This document shows, piece by piece, positions 46,284 to 54,742 of a stretch of DNA of 64,000 nt (positions are counted from its first letter, which is position 1; the number at the start of each line of letters is the position of its first letter). Made by a program: the position numbers and the translations under genes. Origin of the DNA: Anabaena lutea FACHB-196 (GTDB taxonomy: Bacteria > Cyanobacteriota > Cyanobacteriia > Cyanobacteriales > Nostocaceae); contig NZ_JACJST010000005.1 in the NCBI RefSeq assembly GCF_014698305.1, positions 124,001-188,000 on the forward strand, given 5' to 3'. Under the pieces are notes generated by a model. That model had not been told where the DNA came from. It ran no database searches and worked only from the letters and a program-made list of their open reading frames with translations.

Positions 46284-46901
46284 ATGCATATATATACTCA
46301 GACACAAGTAACAGAATTTTGCCTGGAAGGTCGGTTTTTAGATTTTGTGATCAAAGACGGATATAAGCTTAAAGCCTTATTATTGTGGACTTCTGAAGGT
46401 GAATGTTATGTAAAGTTAGCCAAGCATTTACGGAGTACTTTTGATTTGCGTTTACCTAAAGGGACTTGGCTGCAAGTTGTGGGAACAAAACAGTATGACG
46501 CAAAAAAGGATAAGCTGACACTGAAAGCAGAACGTGTAATGGCTGCGCGTGAGGAGATGAGTAAACAACCTGCATTAAAGAATCAGAACCAACCAAAACC
46601 AGCTAAGACACAAACAATTTTAGTTTGTCAAAAGTCAGATTGTATGAAGCGCGGTGGTAAGGCTATGTGTCATGCTTTAGAATCTGAGTTGAGAAATAAT
46701 GGTTTAGAAGATAATGTAATTATTAAAGGTACCGGCTGCATGAAAAACTGTAAAGCAGGGCCAAATTTAGTGATGCCAGATAAAACTCGCTATAGTAAAA
46801 TTCAAGCTGCACAAGTGTCGGCGTTGATAGATAAGCACTTTGGTGCTGAAATTCAGGAACAGTCAGAAAATATAGCTGTACCTCGGTTTGCTAAAGTTTA
46901 G
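46284..46901 (+). CDS. Thioredoxin-like 2Fe-2S ferredoxin domain protein
   Basis: A 205-aa protein; ATG 46284 follows GGAGG by 8 nt. Residues 1-85 are a beta-rich domain (FCLEGRFLDFVIKDGYKLKA, GTWLQVVGTKQYD) found before ferredoxin domains in cyanobacteria. From ~residue 110 comes a thioredoxin-like 2Fe-2S domain with the four cysteines in CQKSDCMKRGG and GCMKNCKAGPNL. Such domains occur in NuoE/HoxE-like electron-transfer proteins; the partner here is unknown. A strong terminator follows the gene, shared with the convergent pentapeptide gene. Confidence 0.85.
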   Translation: MHIYTQTQVTEFCLEGRFLDFVIKDGYKLKALLLWTSEGECYVKLAKHLRSTFDLRLPKGTWLQVVGTKQYDAKKDKLTLKAERVMAAREEMSKQPALKNQNQPKPAKTQTILVCQKSDCMKRGGKAMCHALESELRNNGLEDNVIIKGTGCMKNCKAGPNLVMPDKTRYSKIQAAQVSALIDKHFGAEIQEQSENIAVPRFAKV

Positions 46902-46946
46902 CGAATAGATATCTCCGAAAATTAAATATGCGTGATCTGAAACTCT

Positions 46947-46980
46947 TGTAGAGACGTTACATGGAACGTCTCTACATTTT
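46947..46980 (+). terminator. Strong palindromic terminator
   Basis: TGTAGAGACGTT and AACGTCTCTACA make a 12-bp perfect stem followed by TTTTT. The T-run abuts the stop codon of the convergent pentapeptide-RidA gene. Confidence 0.88.
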
Positions 46981-48104
46981 TAACCACTAATCACCGCGAT
47001 ACAGTCAATTTCTACCAGCACATTTTTAGGTAAACGCGACACCTCAACACAAGCACGCGCTGGGGCTGTATCTTCGGAAAAATATTTTGCATAAACCGCA
47101 TTTACTGCGGCAAAATCATTCATATCAGCTAAAAATACACCAGTTTTAACCACATCTTGGAAAGTAGCGCCAGCTGCTGTCAGAATGGCTTCCAGATTAG
47201 CCATTACCTGTTCAGTTTGCTTAACTACATCATCTGTGTAAACAACATCACCGAGTCGAGGGTCAATGGCAATTTGTCCAGCTACAAACAACATTTGTCC
47301 AGATGCGACGATGGCTTGATTATATGGTCCAACTGGTGCTGGTGCTTTATCAGTACGGATTACTTTACGAGTCATAGATATCACTTTTTCTAATGGTGCT
47401 TGTTGTTTACCGAATTCTAAATCAGTAGATGTTTGGTAAACTTCTCCATCTGGCATTATCGCACCTGTGAGGTCTGCATTTTTAAAGGTTGCACCGTAAA
47501 TATTCGCGCCGGTTAGATTTACCTTTTTCAGATTGGCATCGTCCAGATTTGCATTCATCAAGTTTGCGTTTTCAAGACAGGCTCTTTCTAAATTTGCACC
47601 TTGTAAACTAGCGTTTATGAGATTTGTTTCTGCTAGATAAACCCCAACTAAATCAGCTTCAACTAAATTTATATCTGACAGATTGCATTGACTCAACGAT
47701 GCTCCTCGAAGTATAGCTTTTTGAAGAATTACACCTTGAAGCTCTGCACCAGTTAATTCTACCTGAGTTAAGTTTGCTTTTGTAAAGTCTGCCCTAGTCA
47801 AATTTGCATTTTTCAAATTTGCATAACTTAAGTTTGCACCACTGATATCTGCCCAACTAAGATTCATTGAATCACCAGACAAATGTGTTAAATCAGCATC
47901 TATTAGAGATGCCCTGGAAAAACTTGTTTTCCCAACATAGGCTTTTGTGAGTTTTGCTTCACTTAAGTCTGCTCCATTGAAGTTGGCTTGACGTAGGTCT
48001 GTTTCACTTAAATTCACACCTTTGAGGTTTACACCTCTAAGATTTTGATTTTGAAAATTACGTTCCCCAGCCGCGTATTTTTTTAAAAGTTCCTCAGCGT
48101 CCAT
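46980..48104 (-). CDS. Pentapeptide-repeat protein fused to RidA
   Basis: A single 374-aa frame. Residues ~15-220 are pentapeptide repeats (A(D/N)LXX; e.g. LRGVNLKGVNLSETDLRQAN, LIDADLTHLSG), forming a right-handed quadrilateral helix. From ~residue 244 (MTRKVIRTDKAPAPVGPYNQ) a complete RidA domain follows, with GQMLFVAGQIAIDP, and ends with the catalytic-Arg segment TAPARACVEVSRLP. RidA deaminates reactive enamine/imine intermediates. RidA is normally separate; its own ATG at 47375 would give the usual 131 aa, so loss of a stop codon upstream is likely and internal initiation possible. ATG 48104 (MDAEELLKKYAAGE) is the preferred start. Confidence 0.85.
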   Translation of the reverse strand: MDAEELLKKYAAGERNFQNQNLRGVNLKGVNLSETDLRQANFNGADLSEAKLTKAYVGKTSFSRASLIDADLTHLSGDSMNLSWADISGANLSYANLKNANLTRADFTKANLTQVELTGAELQGVILQKAILRGASLSQCNLSDINLVEADLVGVYLAETNLINASLQGANLERACLENANLMNANLDDANLKKVNLTGANIYGATFKNADLTGAIMPDGEVYQTSTDLEFGKQQAPLEKVISMTRKVIRTDKAPAPVGPYNQAIVASGQMLFVAGQIAIDPRLGDVVYTDDVVKQTEQVMANLEAILTAAGATFQDVVKTGVFLADMNDFAAVNAVYAKYFSEDTAPARACVEVSRLPKNVLVEIDCIAVISG

Positions 48105-48239
48105 AAAGCACCATTCAATACCCTGAACCAAGTATAAACGCAAAGGTTTGTATAAACTCTCTTTCCTTCTTCCCTCTTCCTTCGCGCCCTATCCCTACGG
48201 GACACTTCGCGCCCTTCGCGCCTTTGCGGTTCATTTCTC

Positions 48240-48671
48240 TTATCCCAACCTCGGACGAATCCCATAATGCCGATATTGCCAATAATCGCGCAAAATCCGG
48301 TCATGATCAAAACACAAATTGCCAGGAACACACCAAGGCTCAAAAATTCCTACACCCTTAGCATCATCACCCGCTAAAGGCTCACCCGTAGCTGTAGCCA
48401 AAAACACAATACTAATTGTATGCTGACGAGGATCACGACTAGGGTCAGAATATACCAACAACTGCTCTACCAACTCCACCTGTAAGCCTATTTCTTCCTT
48501 AGCTTCCCGTCGTGCAGCTACTTCCACCGGTTCCCCATAATCAACAAACCCACCGGGTAACGCCCAACCTAAAGGCTCATTATGGCGCTCAATTAAGATA
48601 ATCGGTCGATGAGGTCTATCAATTAATTCGATAATAATATCAACGGTTGGTGCAGGATTTCTGTAAGTCAT
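48240..48671 (-). CDS. Nudix hydrolase (ADP-ribose pyrophosphatase-like)
   Basis: A 143-aa hydrolase of nucleoside diphosphate derivatives. The Nudix box is [20 protein letters not shown] followed by EIGLQV, preceded by GWALPG, with [11 protein letters not shown] at the N-terminus. [20 protein letters not shown] segment is typical of the ADP-ribose/NrtR-like clade, but the substrate cannot be fixed. C-terminus [15 protein letters not shown] is conserved in cyanobacterial copies as I recall. Upstream of the pentapeptide-RidA gene on the same strand, separated by a repeat of GCGAAGGGCGCGAAG type. Confidence 0.88.
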   Translation of the reverse strand: MTYRNPAPTVDIIIELIDRPHRPIILIERHNEPLGWALPGGFVDYGEPVEVAARREAKEEIGLQVELVEQLLVYSDPSRDPRQHTISIVFLATATGEPLAGDDAKGVGIFEPWCVPGNLCFDHDRILRDYWQYRHYGIRPRLG

Positions 48672-48811
48672 ATTTGTTAATGGTTATTTTTACTAATCTT
48701 CCCATTTCTTAACTGTTGTTCCTATTTCTTCATAAACAGCAACTGTAAACGCTGACTATGACGTGATAAATTCGATGGGTGTTTTACAGACTCCTATATT
48801 TCAGGTTAATT

Positions 48812-50320
48812 ATGCCTTTTCCCAGATCCAGCGGTATTTTGCTGCATCCCAGTTCTTTCCCCAGTCGCTTTGGTATTGGGGATTTAGGTTTAGAAGCTTA
48901 TCATTTTATTGATTTTCTCAAAAATAGCTACCAGCAATATTGGCAAGTTTTACCCTTGGGACCGACTGGGTATGGTAATTCTCCTTATATGTGCTACTCA
49001 GCAATGGCGGGAAATTACTTTTTAATTAGTCCAGAAAAGCTAGTAGATGAGGGGTTATTAACTGAAGATGATTTTGGTAATTTACCAAATTTTCCGGCAG
49101 ATAAGGTAAATTTTGAGCAAGTTATACCCATTAAGGTAAATCTGCTCATCAAAGCTTGCAATAATTTTAAAAATCATGCGACTGATTTCCAAAAGAAAGG
49201 ATTTGCTGATTTTTGTCGCACCAAAGGCTATTGGCTAGATAATTATGCCTTGTTTATGGCGCTGAAAGATGCCCACAATGGTGCAAGCTGGAATACTTGG
49301 GAACCAGAACTAGCGCAGCGTGAACCCGCAGCATTAGACCAGATTACACAAAAGCTAGAACAGGAGATTTTTTATTACAAGTTTATCCAATACGAGTTTT
49401 TCCGTCAGTGGTCAGAACTCAAAAGTTATGCTAACGAAAATGGGATAGATATTATTGGTGATATCCCCATTTATGTAGCTCATGATAGCGCTGATGTGTG
49501 GGCTAATCCTGATATTTTTGCTCTAGATGAAGAAACTGGCAAAGCGGCTTTAATGGCTGGTGTCCCACCAGATTACTTTAGCGCTACTGGTCAATTGTGG
49601 GGCAACCCGGTTTATAAATGGGAAGAGTTGCAAAAACAAGACTTTAAGTGGTGGGTGCAACGCTTTGAAGCAATGCTGGATTATGTGGATATAATTCGCA
49701 TTGATCACTTCCGGGGATTTGAGGCTTATTGGGCTGTACCCCAAGGTGAAGAAACAGCTATCAATGGTGAATGGATTGAAGCGCCTGGGGTAGCTTTTTT
49801 TGAAGTTATTAAACAGAAGTTGGGTAAATTACCAATTTTGGCGGAAGATTTGGGGATTATTACGCCACCAGTGGAAGCCCTGCGGGATCAATTTGAATTT
49901 CCCGGTATGAAGGTGTTGCAATTTGCTTTTGGTTCTGATCCTGGGAATCCGTTTTTACCGTTTAATTATCCACGTAATGCTGTAGTTTATACTGGCACTC
50001 ACGACAATGACACGACTGTAGGCTGGTTTAATAGTGCGAATGATTACGAAAAGCAAAATTTGTTGCTTTATTTGGGTTCTATCAGTCCTGACGGCATACA
50101 CTGGGATTTGATTAGATTAGCTTTGAGTTCCATTGCCAATCAAGCTATTATTCCTTTACAGGATGTTTTAGGATTGGGAAATCAAGCCCGAATGAATTAT
50201 CCCAGTACGGCTGAGGGTAATTGGGATTGGCGTTATCAGGGTGGGGTTTTGAGTGGGGAATTGTGCGATCGCTTGAGAAATCTTACCAAACTTTACGGAC
50301 GCGCTCCTAGAAATTCCTGA
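48812..50320 (+). CDS. malQ: 4-alpha-glucanotransferase
   Basis: Amylomaltase of GH77 that rearranges alpha-1,4-glucans in glycogen metabolism. ATG 48812 (MPFPRSSGILLHPSSFPSRF) gives 502 aa, the normal length. Motifs seen are YWQVLPLGPTGYGNSPY near the N-terminus, IIGDIPIYVAHDSADVWANP, the catalytic Asp region IIRIDHFRGFEAYW, the acid/base LAEDLGIITPPVEALR and YTGTHDNDTTVGW. Cytoplasmic. Divergent from the Nudix gene. A small hairpin (CCCTACC/GGTAGGG at 50441) follows about 120 nt after the stop without a T-run. Confidence 0.96.
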   Translation: MPFPRSSGILLHPSSFPSRFGIGDLGLEAYHFIDFLKNSYQQYWQVLPLGPTGYGNSPYMCYSAMAGNYFLISPEKLVDEGLLTEDDFGNLPNFPADKVNFEQVIPIKVNLLIKACNNFKNHATDFQKKGFADFCRTKGYWLDNYALFMALKDAHNGASWNTWEPELAQREPAALDQITQKLEQEIFYYKFIQYEFFRQWSELKSYANENGIDIIGDIPIYVAHDSADVWANPDIFALDEETGKAALMAGVPPDYFSATGQLWGNPVYKWEELQKQDFKWWVQRFEAMLDYVDIIRIDHFRGFEAYWAVPQGEETAINGEWIEAPGVAFFEVIKQKLGKLPILAEDLGIITPPVEALRDQFEFPGMKVLQFAFGSDPGNPFLPFNYPRNAVVYTGTHDNDTTVGWFNSANDYEKQNLLLYLGSISPDGIHWDLIRLALSSIANQAIIPLQDVLGLGNQARMNYPSTAEGNWDWRYQGGVLSGELCDRLRNLTKLYGRAPRNS

Positions 50321-50533
50321 TCAACGGGTTCTGAAAAAGGAGTATAAAGAGTCATCAATTGTTAGCTCTCAAAACTCCATACTCAACGCCCAGCAGTGCA
50401 TCAAAAGGAAAGGGGGTTGTCTAGAAGAAGAGAGAACTCCCTACCCTAAGGTAGGGGCTGAAAACAAATTTACGCGGTAATTATAAATAGATTGTTTTCC
50501 CTTTTTGCCTCCTTCCTTTTTGGTCAACACTCC

Positions 50534-51346
50534 TCAGGACTTGGCTTTAGCAGCAATCCTGACTTCTCCTGCTTTCCCTGGTTTACCCATTTCCTTTGCT
50601 TGTTGTTGATTGACACTCATGAGTACACCACCAGCATTATCAGTTTTAATAGTGAGTTGCTGAGTAGCTTTCCAATTGCGGTGAGATCCTTGCGGTAGAA
50701 CTCCCTCAAACTCGGTTCTACCATCAGCGATGACACGAATCCAAGACGAAGACTTCAATGTGACCCCAATTTCCACTGTTTGAATATCTGTCCTAGGGCT
50801 AAAAGTATCACTAACAAGTTGAATTTCTTGTAACTCTTTGGATTGGATCTGTTGTGGTATTAAGCCCGATTCCGTTTGGGACTGGATCTCTAGTTGGTTA
50901 TTATTTGCTTGGAGAGCTTCATTATTTAATAGCTGAGACAGGCTTTTCACTGAACAGATAATTAGAAAAATGTAAAGTAAATAAAGATGAACAGGACGCA
51001 ATTGTTCAATGGGTTTAGCTTTCCAAGTCCCTGGCAAACTAAATGATGGGTAACCAATCGGAAAAGTACTAGCAAATTCCGCGCCCTTCATCCCCAACGC
51101 ATCAGCAAATTGCCTAATTAATCCTTGAATATAAATGGGTTCTGGTAAATCTTTCAAATCACCTGTTTCAATAGCCTGCAATAGTCGCCGAGGAATTTTA
51201 GTCAATACTACCAATTCGTCTAGAGATAAACCCTGTTCTTGACGCAATGAGGCAAGTTGAGCGCCTAATTGTTGCAATTTTTCGGATTGTTTTTCCTCTA
51301 TGGAAGGTTTAATAAGCTGTTTACTATTCCTTTTTAGCCATTTCAT
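50534..51346 (-). CDS. RodZ-like helix-turn-helix membrane protein
   Basis: A 270-aa protein with the architecture of RodZ, which couples MreB to cell-wall synthesis. A cytoplasmic HTH (LGAQLASLRQEQGLSLDELV, IPRRLLQAIETGDLKDLPEP) comes first. A juxtamembrane region follows, then one membrane helix (RPVHLYLLYIFLIICSV), and the periplasmic end is a DUF4115-like beta domain (SSWIRVIADGRTEFEGVLPQ). Its start overlaps the stop of the pseudouridine synthase gene by 4 nt (ATGA), so the two are translationally coupled. No MreB gene is nearby. Function is inferred from architecture. Confidence 0.82.
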   Translation of the reverse strand: MKWLKRNSKQLIKPSIEEKQSEKLQQLGAQLASLRQEQGLSLDELVVLTKIPRRLLQAIETGDLKDLPEPIYIQGLIRQFADALGMKGAEFASTFPIGYPSFSLPGTWKAKPIEQLRPVHLYLLYIFLIICSVKSLSQLLNNEALQANNNQLEIQSQTESGLIPQQIQSKELQEIQLVSDTFSPRTDIQTVEIGVTLKSSSWIRVIADGRTEFEGVLPQGSHRNWKATQQLTIKTDNAGGVLMSVNQQQAKEMGKPGKAGEVRIAAKAKS

Positions 51347-52137
51347 GATTTTTCTGCACTCCTTAACTCAGCCGACTTTTTAATAGGTGTGTGATTTAAC
51401 TGCTGTTTTAAAAAATTAATCTCGTCTGGTGTGAGATCACGGTAGTTACCTGCCTCCAAAGATGGCGCTCTTGGCTTTTGTAATTGAATTGAACCTATAG
51501 CAGTACGTTGTAGTTGGATAACTGGATATCCTAATTGTTCAGCTATGCGGCGAATCTGGCGGTTTCTTCCCTCCTGTAAAATAATTTCTAGATAGCTTTG
51601 ATCAGGAAGACGTTTAATCAAACGTACCTGGGCGGGTCGTGTTTTTCTTCCTTCTAGGACTACACCTTGTCTCCACTTCTCTAAAACTGCTTCTGGGGGA
51701 TGTCCATTGACCAAAACACGATAGGTCTTAGAGATACTATGACTAGGATGTGTGAGGCCAAATGTCAAGTCTCCATCATTGGTGAGAATTAACGCTCCTG
51801 TAGATTCTGCATCTAAACGGCCAACAGGGTGAATACCTAAACCATCTCGTAATTCTTTTGGTAATAAATCCAGGACGGTAGGTCTTCCCTGAGGGTCGTA
51901 GCAGGTAGAAACAACTCCAGCTGGTTTATGAAGCAACAGATAAATTAAAGCTGGACGCTGCTTTTGGGACACAAGTTTACCATCAATGGAAATAATATCT
52001 ACTTGGGGATCGACTTTTTGTCCTAAATGTGCCAAGATTCCATTGATATGCACTCGTGACTGCTTGATCATCTCTTCAGCTTCACGACGTGAGGCAATAC
52101 CCCATTGAGCAATAATTTTTTGTACCCGTGCCTCCAT
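51343..52137 (-). CDS. RsuA/RluB-family pseudouridine synthase
   Basis: A 264-aa enzyme converting a specific rRNA uridine to pseudouridine. The S4 RNA-binding domain is at residues 1-60 (RVQKIIAQWGIASRREAEEM). The catalytic domain has the active-site Asp in HPVGRLDAESTGALILTNDG, plus YLLLHKPAGVVST and LQEGRNRQIRRIAEQLG. The RluB/RsuA subfamily modifies 23S or 16S rRNA; which site cannot be told by eye. The basic C-terminal tail is short. Coupled by 4-nt overlap to the downstream RodZ-like gene. Confidence 0.92.
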   Translation of the reverse strand: MEARVQKIIAQWGIASRREAEEMIKQSRVHINGILAHLGQKVDPQVDIISIDGKLVSQKQRPALIYLLLHKPAGVVSTCYDPQGRPTVLDLLPKELRDGLGIHPVGRLDAESTGALILTNDGDLTFGLTHPSHSISKTYRVLVNGHPPEAVLEKWRQGVVLEGRKTRPAQVRLIKRLPDQSYLEIILQEGRNRQIRRIAEQLGYPVIQLQRTAIGSIQLQKPRAPSLEAGNYRDLTPDEINFLKQQLNHTPIKKSAELRSAEKS

Positions 52138-52269
52138 GTGACTATCACTTCTTTTTTAATACTTAAACTCTAATATTTGCATTTTGTAGTTAATAGCCAT
52201 AAGTGTTACATTTAAGACTTGTTTAAGTTTTCTCAAATTTTGAGCAAAAATACCCGATATAGTTGTTAA

Positions 52270-52983
52270 ATGAGAAATCTTAGTTCCTCGGTAACAAATG
52301 GCCAGAAAATCCGCATAATCTCACAAGTTTTGACAACAGCGATTAAGCTATGGCTCAAAACCCAATTAAGTCAAGTATGCCAGCTTGATGTAGAGATTAA
52401 AGCAAGCGATCGCCAGATTCTTTCTGGGAAGATTCCTGCGGTTTCTATTTTTGCTAGTAATGCAATTTATCAAGGAATTCATGTTACAAGTGTTCAACTT
52501 TGGGCAGAGAATATACAGATAAACATTGGCTCTGTACTTAAAGGACAGCCACTGCGACTATTAGAAATAGTACCAGTGGTAGCTGAACTGATTGTGGAAG
52601 AACAGAATCTTAATAACTCACTCTCATCGGAATTATTATCGACTACTTTAAATGATCTACTGGTTAAATTATTACCAGAACAGTGCCAAAAATCCAAGCC
52701 GATTTCTTGGCAGGAAATTACCCTTGACAATCAGCGCTTAATACTGAAGGGTCTCTTAGCTTCCGAAAACAAACCCACCTTGTTGGAAATGTGTGTAGGT
52801 CTAGAGCTACTTAACGGACAAGAATTACAGTTAACAGAGATTAAAATCGAGCATGATCAAGAAGTACTCTTAGAAAATAATTCTGGATACAATTTCTACC
52901 TAGGTTCAGATGTGGATCTTCAAGAAGTAACGGTGGTTCCCCGGCAACTAGTATGTCGTGGGCGAATTAACGTCAATCCTTAA
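52270..52983 (+). CDS. DUF2993 (LmeA-like) lipid-binding protein
   Basis: A 237-aa protein of the DUF2993 family. Typical segments are LWLKTQLSQVCQLDVEIKAS, IPAVSIFASNAIYQGIHVTS, VQLWAENIQINIGS and a long C-terminal beta region ending in LVCRGRINVNP. In actinobacteria LmeA binds phosphatidylinositol and acts in lipomannan elongation; the cyanobacterial role is not known. No signal peptide is visible at the N-terminus, only a weak amphipathic start. Divergent from the pseudouridine synthase gene. Confidence 0.82.
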   Translation: MRNLSSSVTNGQKIRIISQVLTTAIKLWLKTQLSQVCQLDVEIKASDRQILSGKIPAVSIFASNAIYQGIHVTSVQLWAENIQINIGSVLKGQPLRLLEIVPVVAELIVEEQNLNNSLSSELLSTTLNDLLVKLLPEQCQKSKPISWQEITLDNQRLILKGLLASENKPTLLEMCVGLELLNGQELQLTEIKIEHDQEVLLENNSGYNFYLGSDVDLQEVTVVPRQLVCRGRINVNP

Positions 52984-53022
52984 GTCAGTTATCAGGTGTC
53001 ATTTTTTTGACTGTTAACTCAC

Positions 53023-53901
53023 TTACGGTAACAGGAGTGTGACGAAATAATAAACCAAGGGAGCCGTAAAAATATAACTATCAGTACGGTCTAAAATACC
53101 CCCATGTCCGGGGATCAACTGTCCTGAATCTTTGACTCCCGCATCACGTTTAAGCAGAGATTCGGTTAAATCACCCAAAAGACTAGCAATCCCGATGAGC
53201 AAACCTAGTGCAGAACCTGTCACTAAGGAGTGCGGTAAATCCAGAACGTAGGCTCCGGCGATACCCACTGTTACACTGGCGGTAATGCCGAAAACTGCGC
53301 CTTCTACAGTTTTTTTAGGGCTGATGTCAGACAAGGGAGTTTTACCGAAGAACTTACCAATAATGTACGCGCCGATATCTGCTGCCCAAATACACAAGAA
53401 AGTTAGGACTGTAGCCGTTAAACCCTGTGGTAAAGAGGCAAAATTTCCCTGTGCTAAAACATCGTTCCAGTTGGTAGGCCAGTAGCCCCCTAAGGGGAGA
53501 TTGCTGATAGTTGCGCTATCGATATCCCGCAACCGCACCCAGTAACTCGGCAAGTAACCTACATAAAATAGCCCCATAATCGAGGCTGAAATATCTGCAA
53601 TTGTGGCTAATTGAGGTTGAAACAGCAGATAAAAACAAATAAGTGTGCCAGCTATGGGCATAACCGCATCAGCTAAACTACTATCAAGAGTACAAATGGC
53701 TAATAAAACTTGACTAACAAACATTGTAGTTTTTGCCGCAGGAGCTATGCCTCTGGCTCGCACCAAATTAAAATATTCCTGTTGACCTAAAAAAACAACA
53801 ATAGCGATCGCAATAGTAAAGTACCAACCTCCTAACAAAGTTGATGACAGCGCCATAGCGATCGCAATAACTCCACTAATAATTCGAGACCAAGGCATAA
53901 T
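53023..53901 (-). CDS. cdsA: Phosphatidate cytidylyltransferase CdsA
   Basis: Integral membrane enzyme that makes CDP-diacylglycerol from CTP and phosphatidic acid for phospholipid synthesis. The CTP_transf_1 signature is intact at the C-terminus (IASLLGDLTESLLKRDAGVK then DSGQLIPGHGGILDRTDS). About eight membrane helices are visible, e.g. VIAIAMALSSTLLGGWYFTI. ATG 53901 (MPWSRIISG) gives 292 aa and is preferred; the upstream 14 codons of the frame merely translate an AATCCAA heptad repeat. It lies 61 bp downstream of cbiT on the same strand. Confidence 0.95.
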   Translation of the reverse strand: MMPWSRIISGVIAIAMALSSTLLGGWYFTIAIAIVVFLGQQEYFNLVRARGIAPAAKTTMFVSQVLLAICTLDSSLADAVMPIAGTLICFYLLFQPQLATIADISASIMGLFYVGYLPSYWVRLRDIDSATISNLPLGGYWPTNWNDVLAQGNFASLPQGLTATVLTFLCIWAADIGAYIIGKFFGKTPLSDISPKKTVEGAVFGITASVTVGIAGAYVLDLPHSLVTGSALGLLIGIASLLGDLTESLLKRDAGVKDSGQLIPGHGGILDRTDSYIFTAPLVYYFVTLLLP

Positions 53902-53904
53902 AGT

Positions 53905-53955
53905 ATTTTGGATTTTGGATTTTAGATTTTGGATTGAATCCAAAACCGAAAACCG
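53905..53955. repeat. AATCCAA/AATCTAA heptad repeat before cdsA
   Basis: Tandem 7-bp units (TTTGGAT, TTTAGAT) fill the space between cbiT and cdsA and would be translated in frame with cdsA if an upstream start were used. Related tracts occur at 8821-8850 and around 14660 and 14865. Confidence 0.75.
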
Positions 53956-53962
53956 AACAAAT

Positions 53963-54565
53963 TTAATCTAGCTTCTCACCACTGAGAATAAAAATGGGAT
54001 CAGCCGCTACAAAGGTTTGCGAAAAGCCGCGTGTCTCTAAGCGGTTAACCGATGACTGCACAACTTCAATATTTCTAGCTCTTAACTGAGAAAAGCTCTG
54101 GGAAATAGCATACAGACTTTCTAGATTAGCAGCTGTAGCTACAACTCGGCCGGATGGGGGCAAATAACGCCATATCACTTGTAAAATTTCTTGGATAGTA
54201 CGTCCTCCTTCAATACAGATGCGGTGAGGGGGAACTTTAATATCGTGCAAACACTCTGGGGCGCTACCTTCTATTACTTCCACATTTTTCACCTCAAAGC
54301 GATCGCAATTGCGTTTAATTAAATTAGCCACTTCTCCATCTCTTTCCACAGCAATTACCCGTCCCTGTGGACAAAGCAACCCCACTTCTACAGGAATTGT
54401 ACCTGTACCCGCACCAATATCCCACAACACTGAATCTGGTTTTAGTCGCAGTTGGGAGATTAACAACAATCTTAGTTCTCGCTGACTCAGGGGAATACCT
54501 GGTAAATTCTCAAATAATTCGTCAGGAATACCGGGAGTAATGTAAGGCCAAAGTTGAGAAGGCAT
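53963..54565 (-). CDS. cbiT: Precorrin-6Y/8X decarboxylating methyltransferase subunit CbiT
   Basis: SAM-dependent methyltransferase of cobalamin synthesis, methylating C15 with decarboxylation. The 200-aa protein has the SAM-binding loop LWDIGAGTGTIPVEVGLLCP, then GRVIAVERDGEVANLIKRNC, GSAPECLHDI and FIEGGRT-like RICIEGGRTIQE. ATG 54565 (MPSQLWPYITPGIPDELFEN) is used; the frame could begin two codons earlier at TTG. No other cobalamin genes are in the window. An AAAATTA-type repeat lies just before the start. Confidence 0.92.
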   Translation of the reverse strand: MPSQLWPYITPGIPDELFENLPGIPLSQRELRLLLISQLRLKPDSVLWDIGAGTGTIPVEVGLLCPQGRVIAVERDGEVANLIKRNCDRFEVKNVEVIEGSAPECLHDIKVPPHRICIEGGRTIQEILQVIWRYLPPSGRVVATAANLESLYAISQSFSQLRARNIEVVQSSVNRLETRGFSQTFVAADPIFILSGEKLD

Positions 54566-54742
54566 AAGCAATTAAAAATTAAAAGTTAGAAATTAAAAAT
54601 GGAAAACCTAGTTTTAGTAAGCATTCTGGCTACAGGCTGTCTAAAATTTAGATGTGGTATCCTTGAATAAGGATACTGACTGAACTTATTGAATTCAGTA
54701 ATAAACTAGAGAAAGTTTAACTACATAGCCCTATAAGTAATC

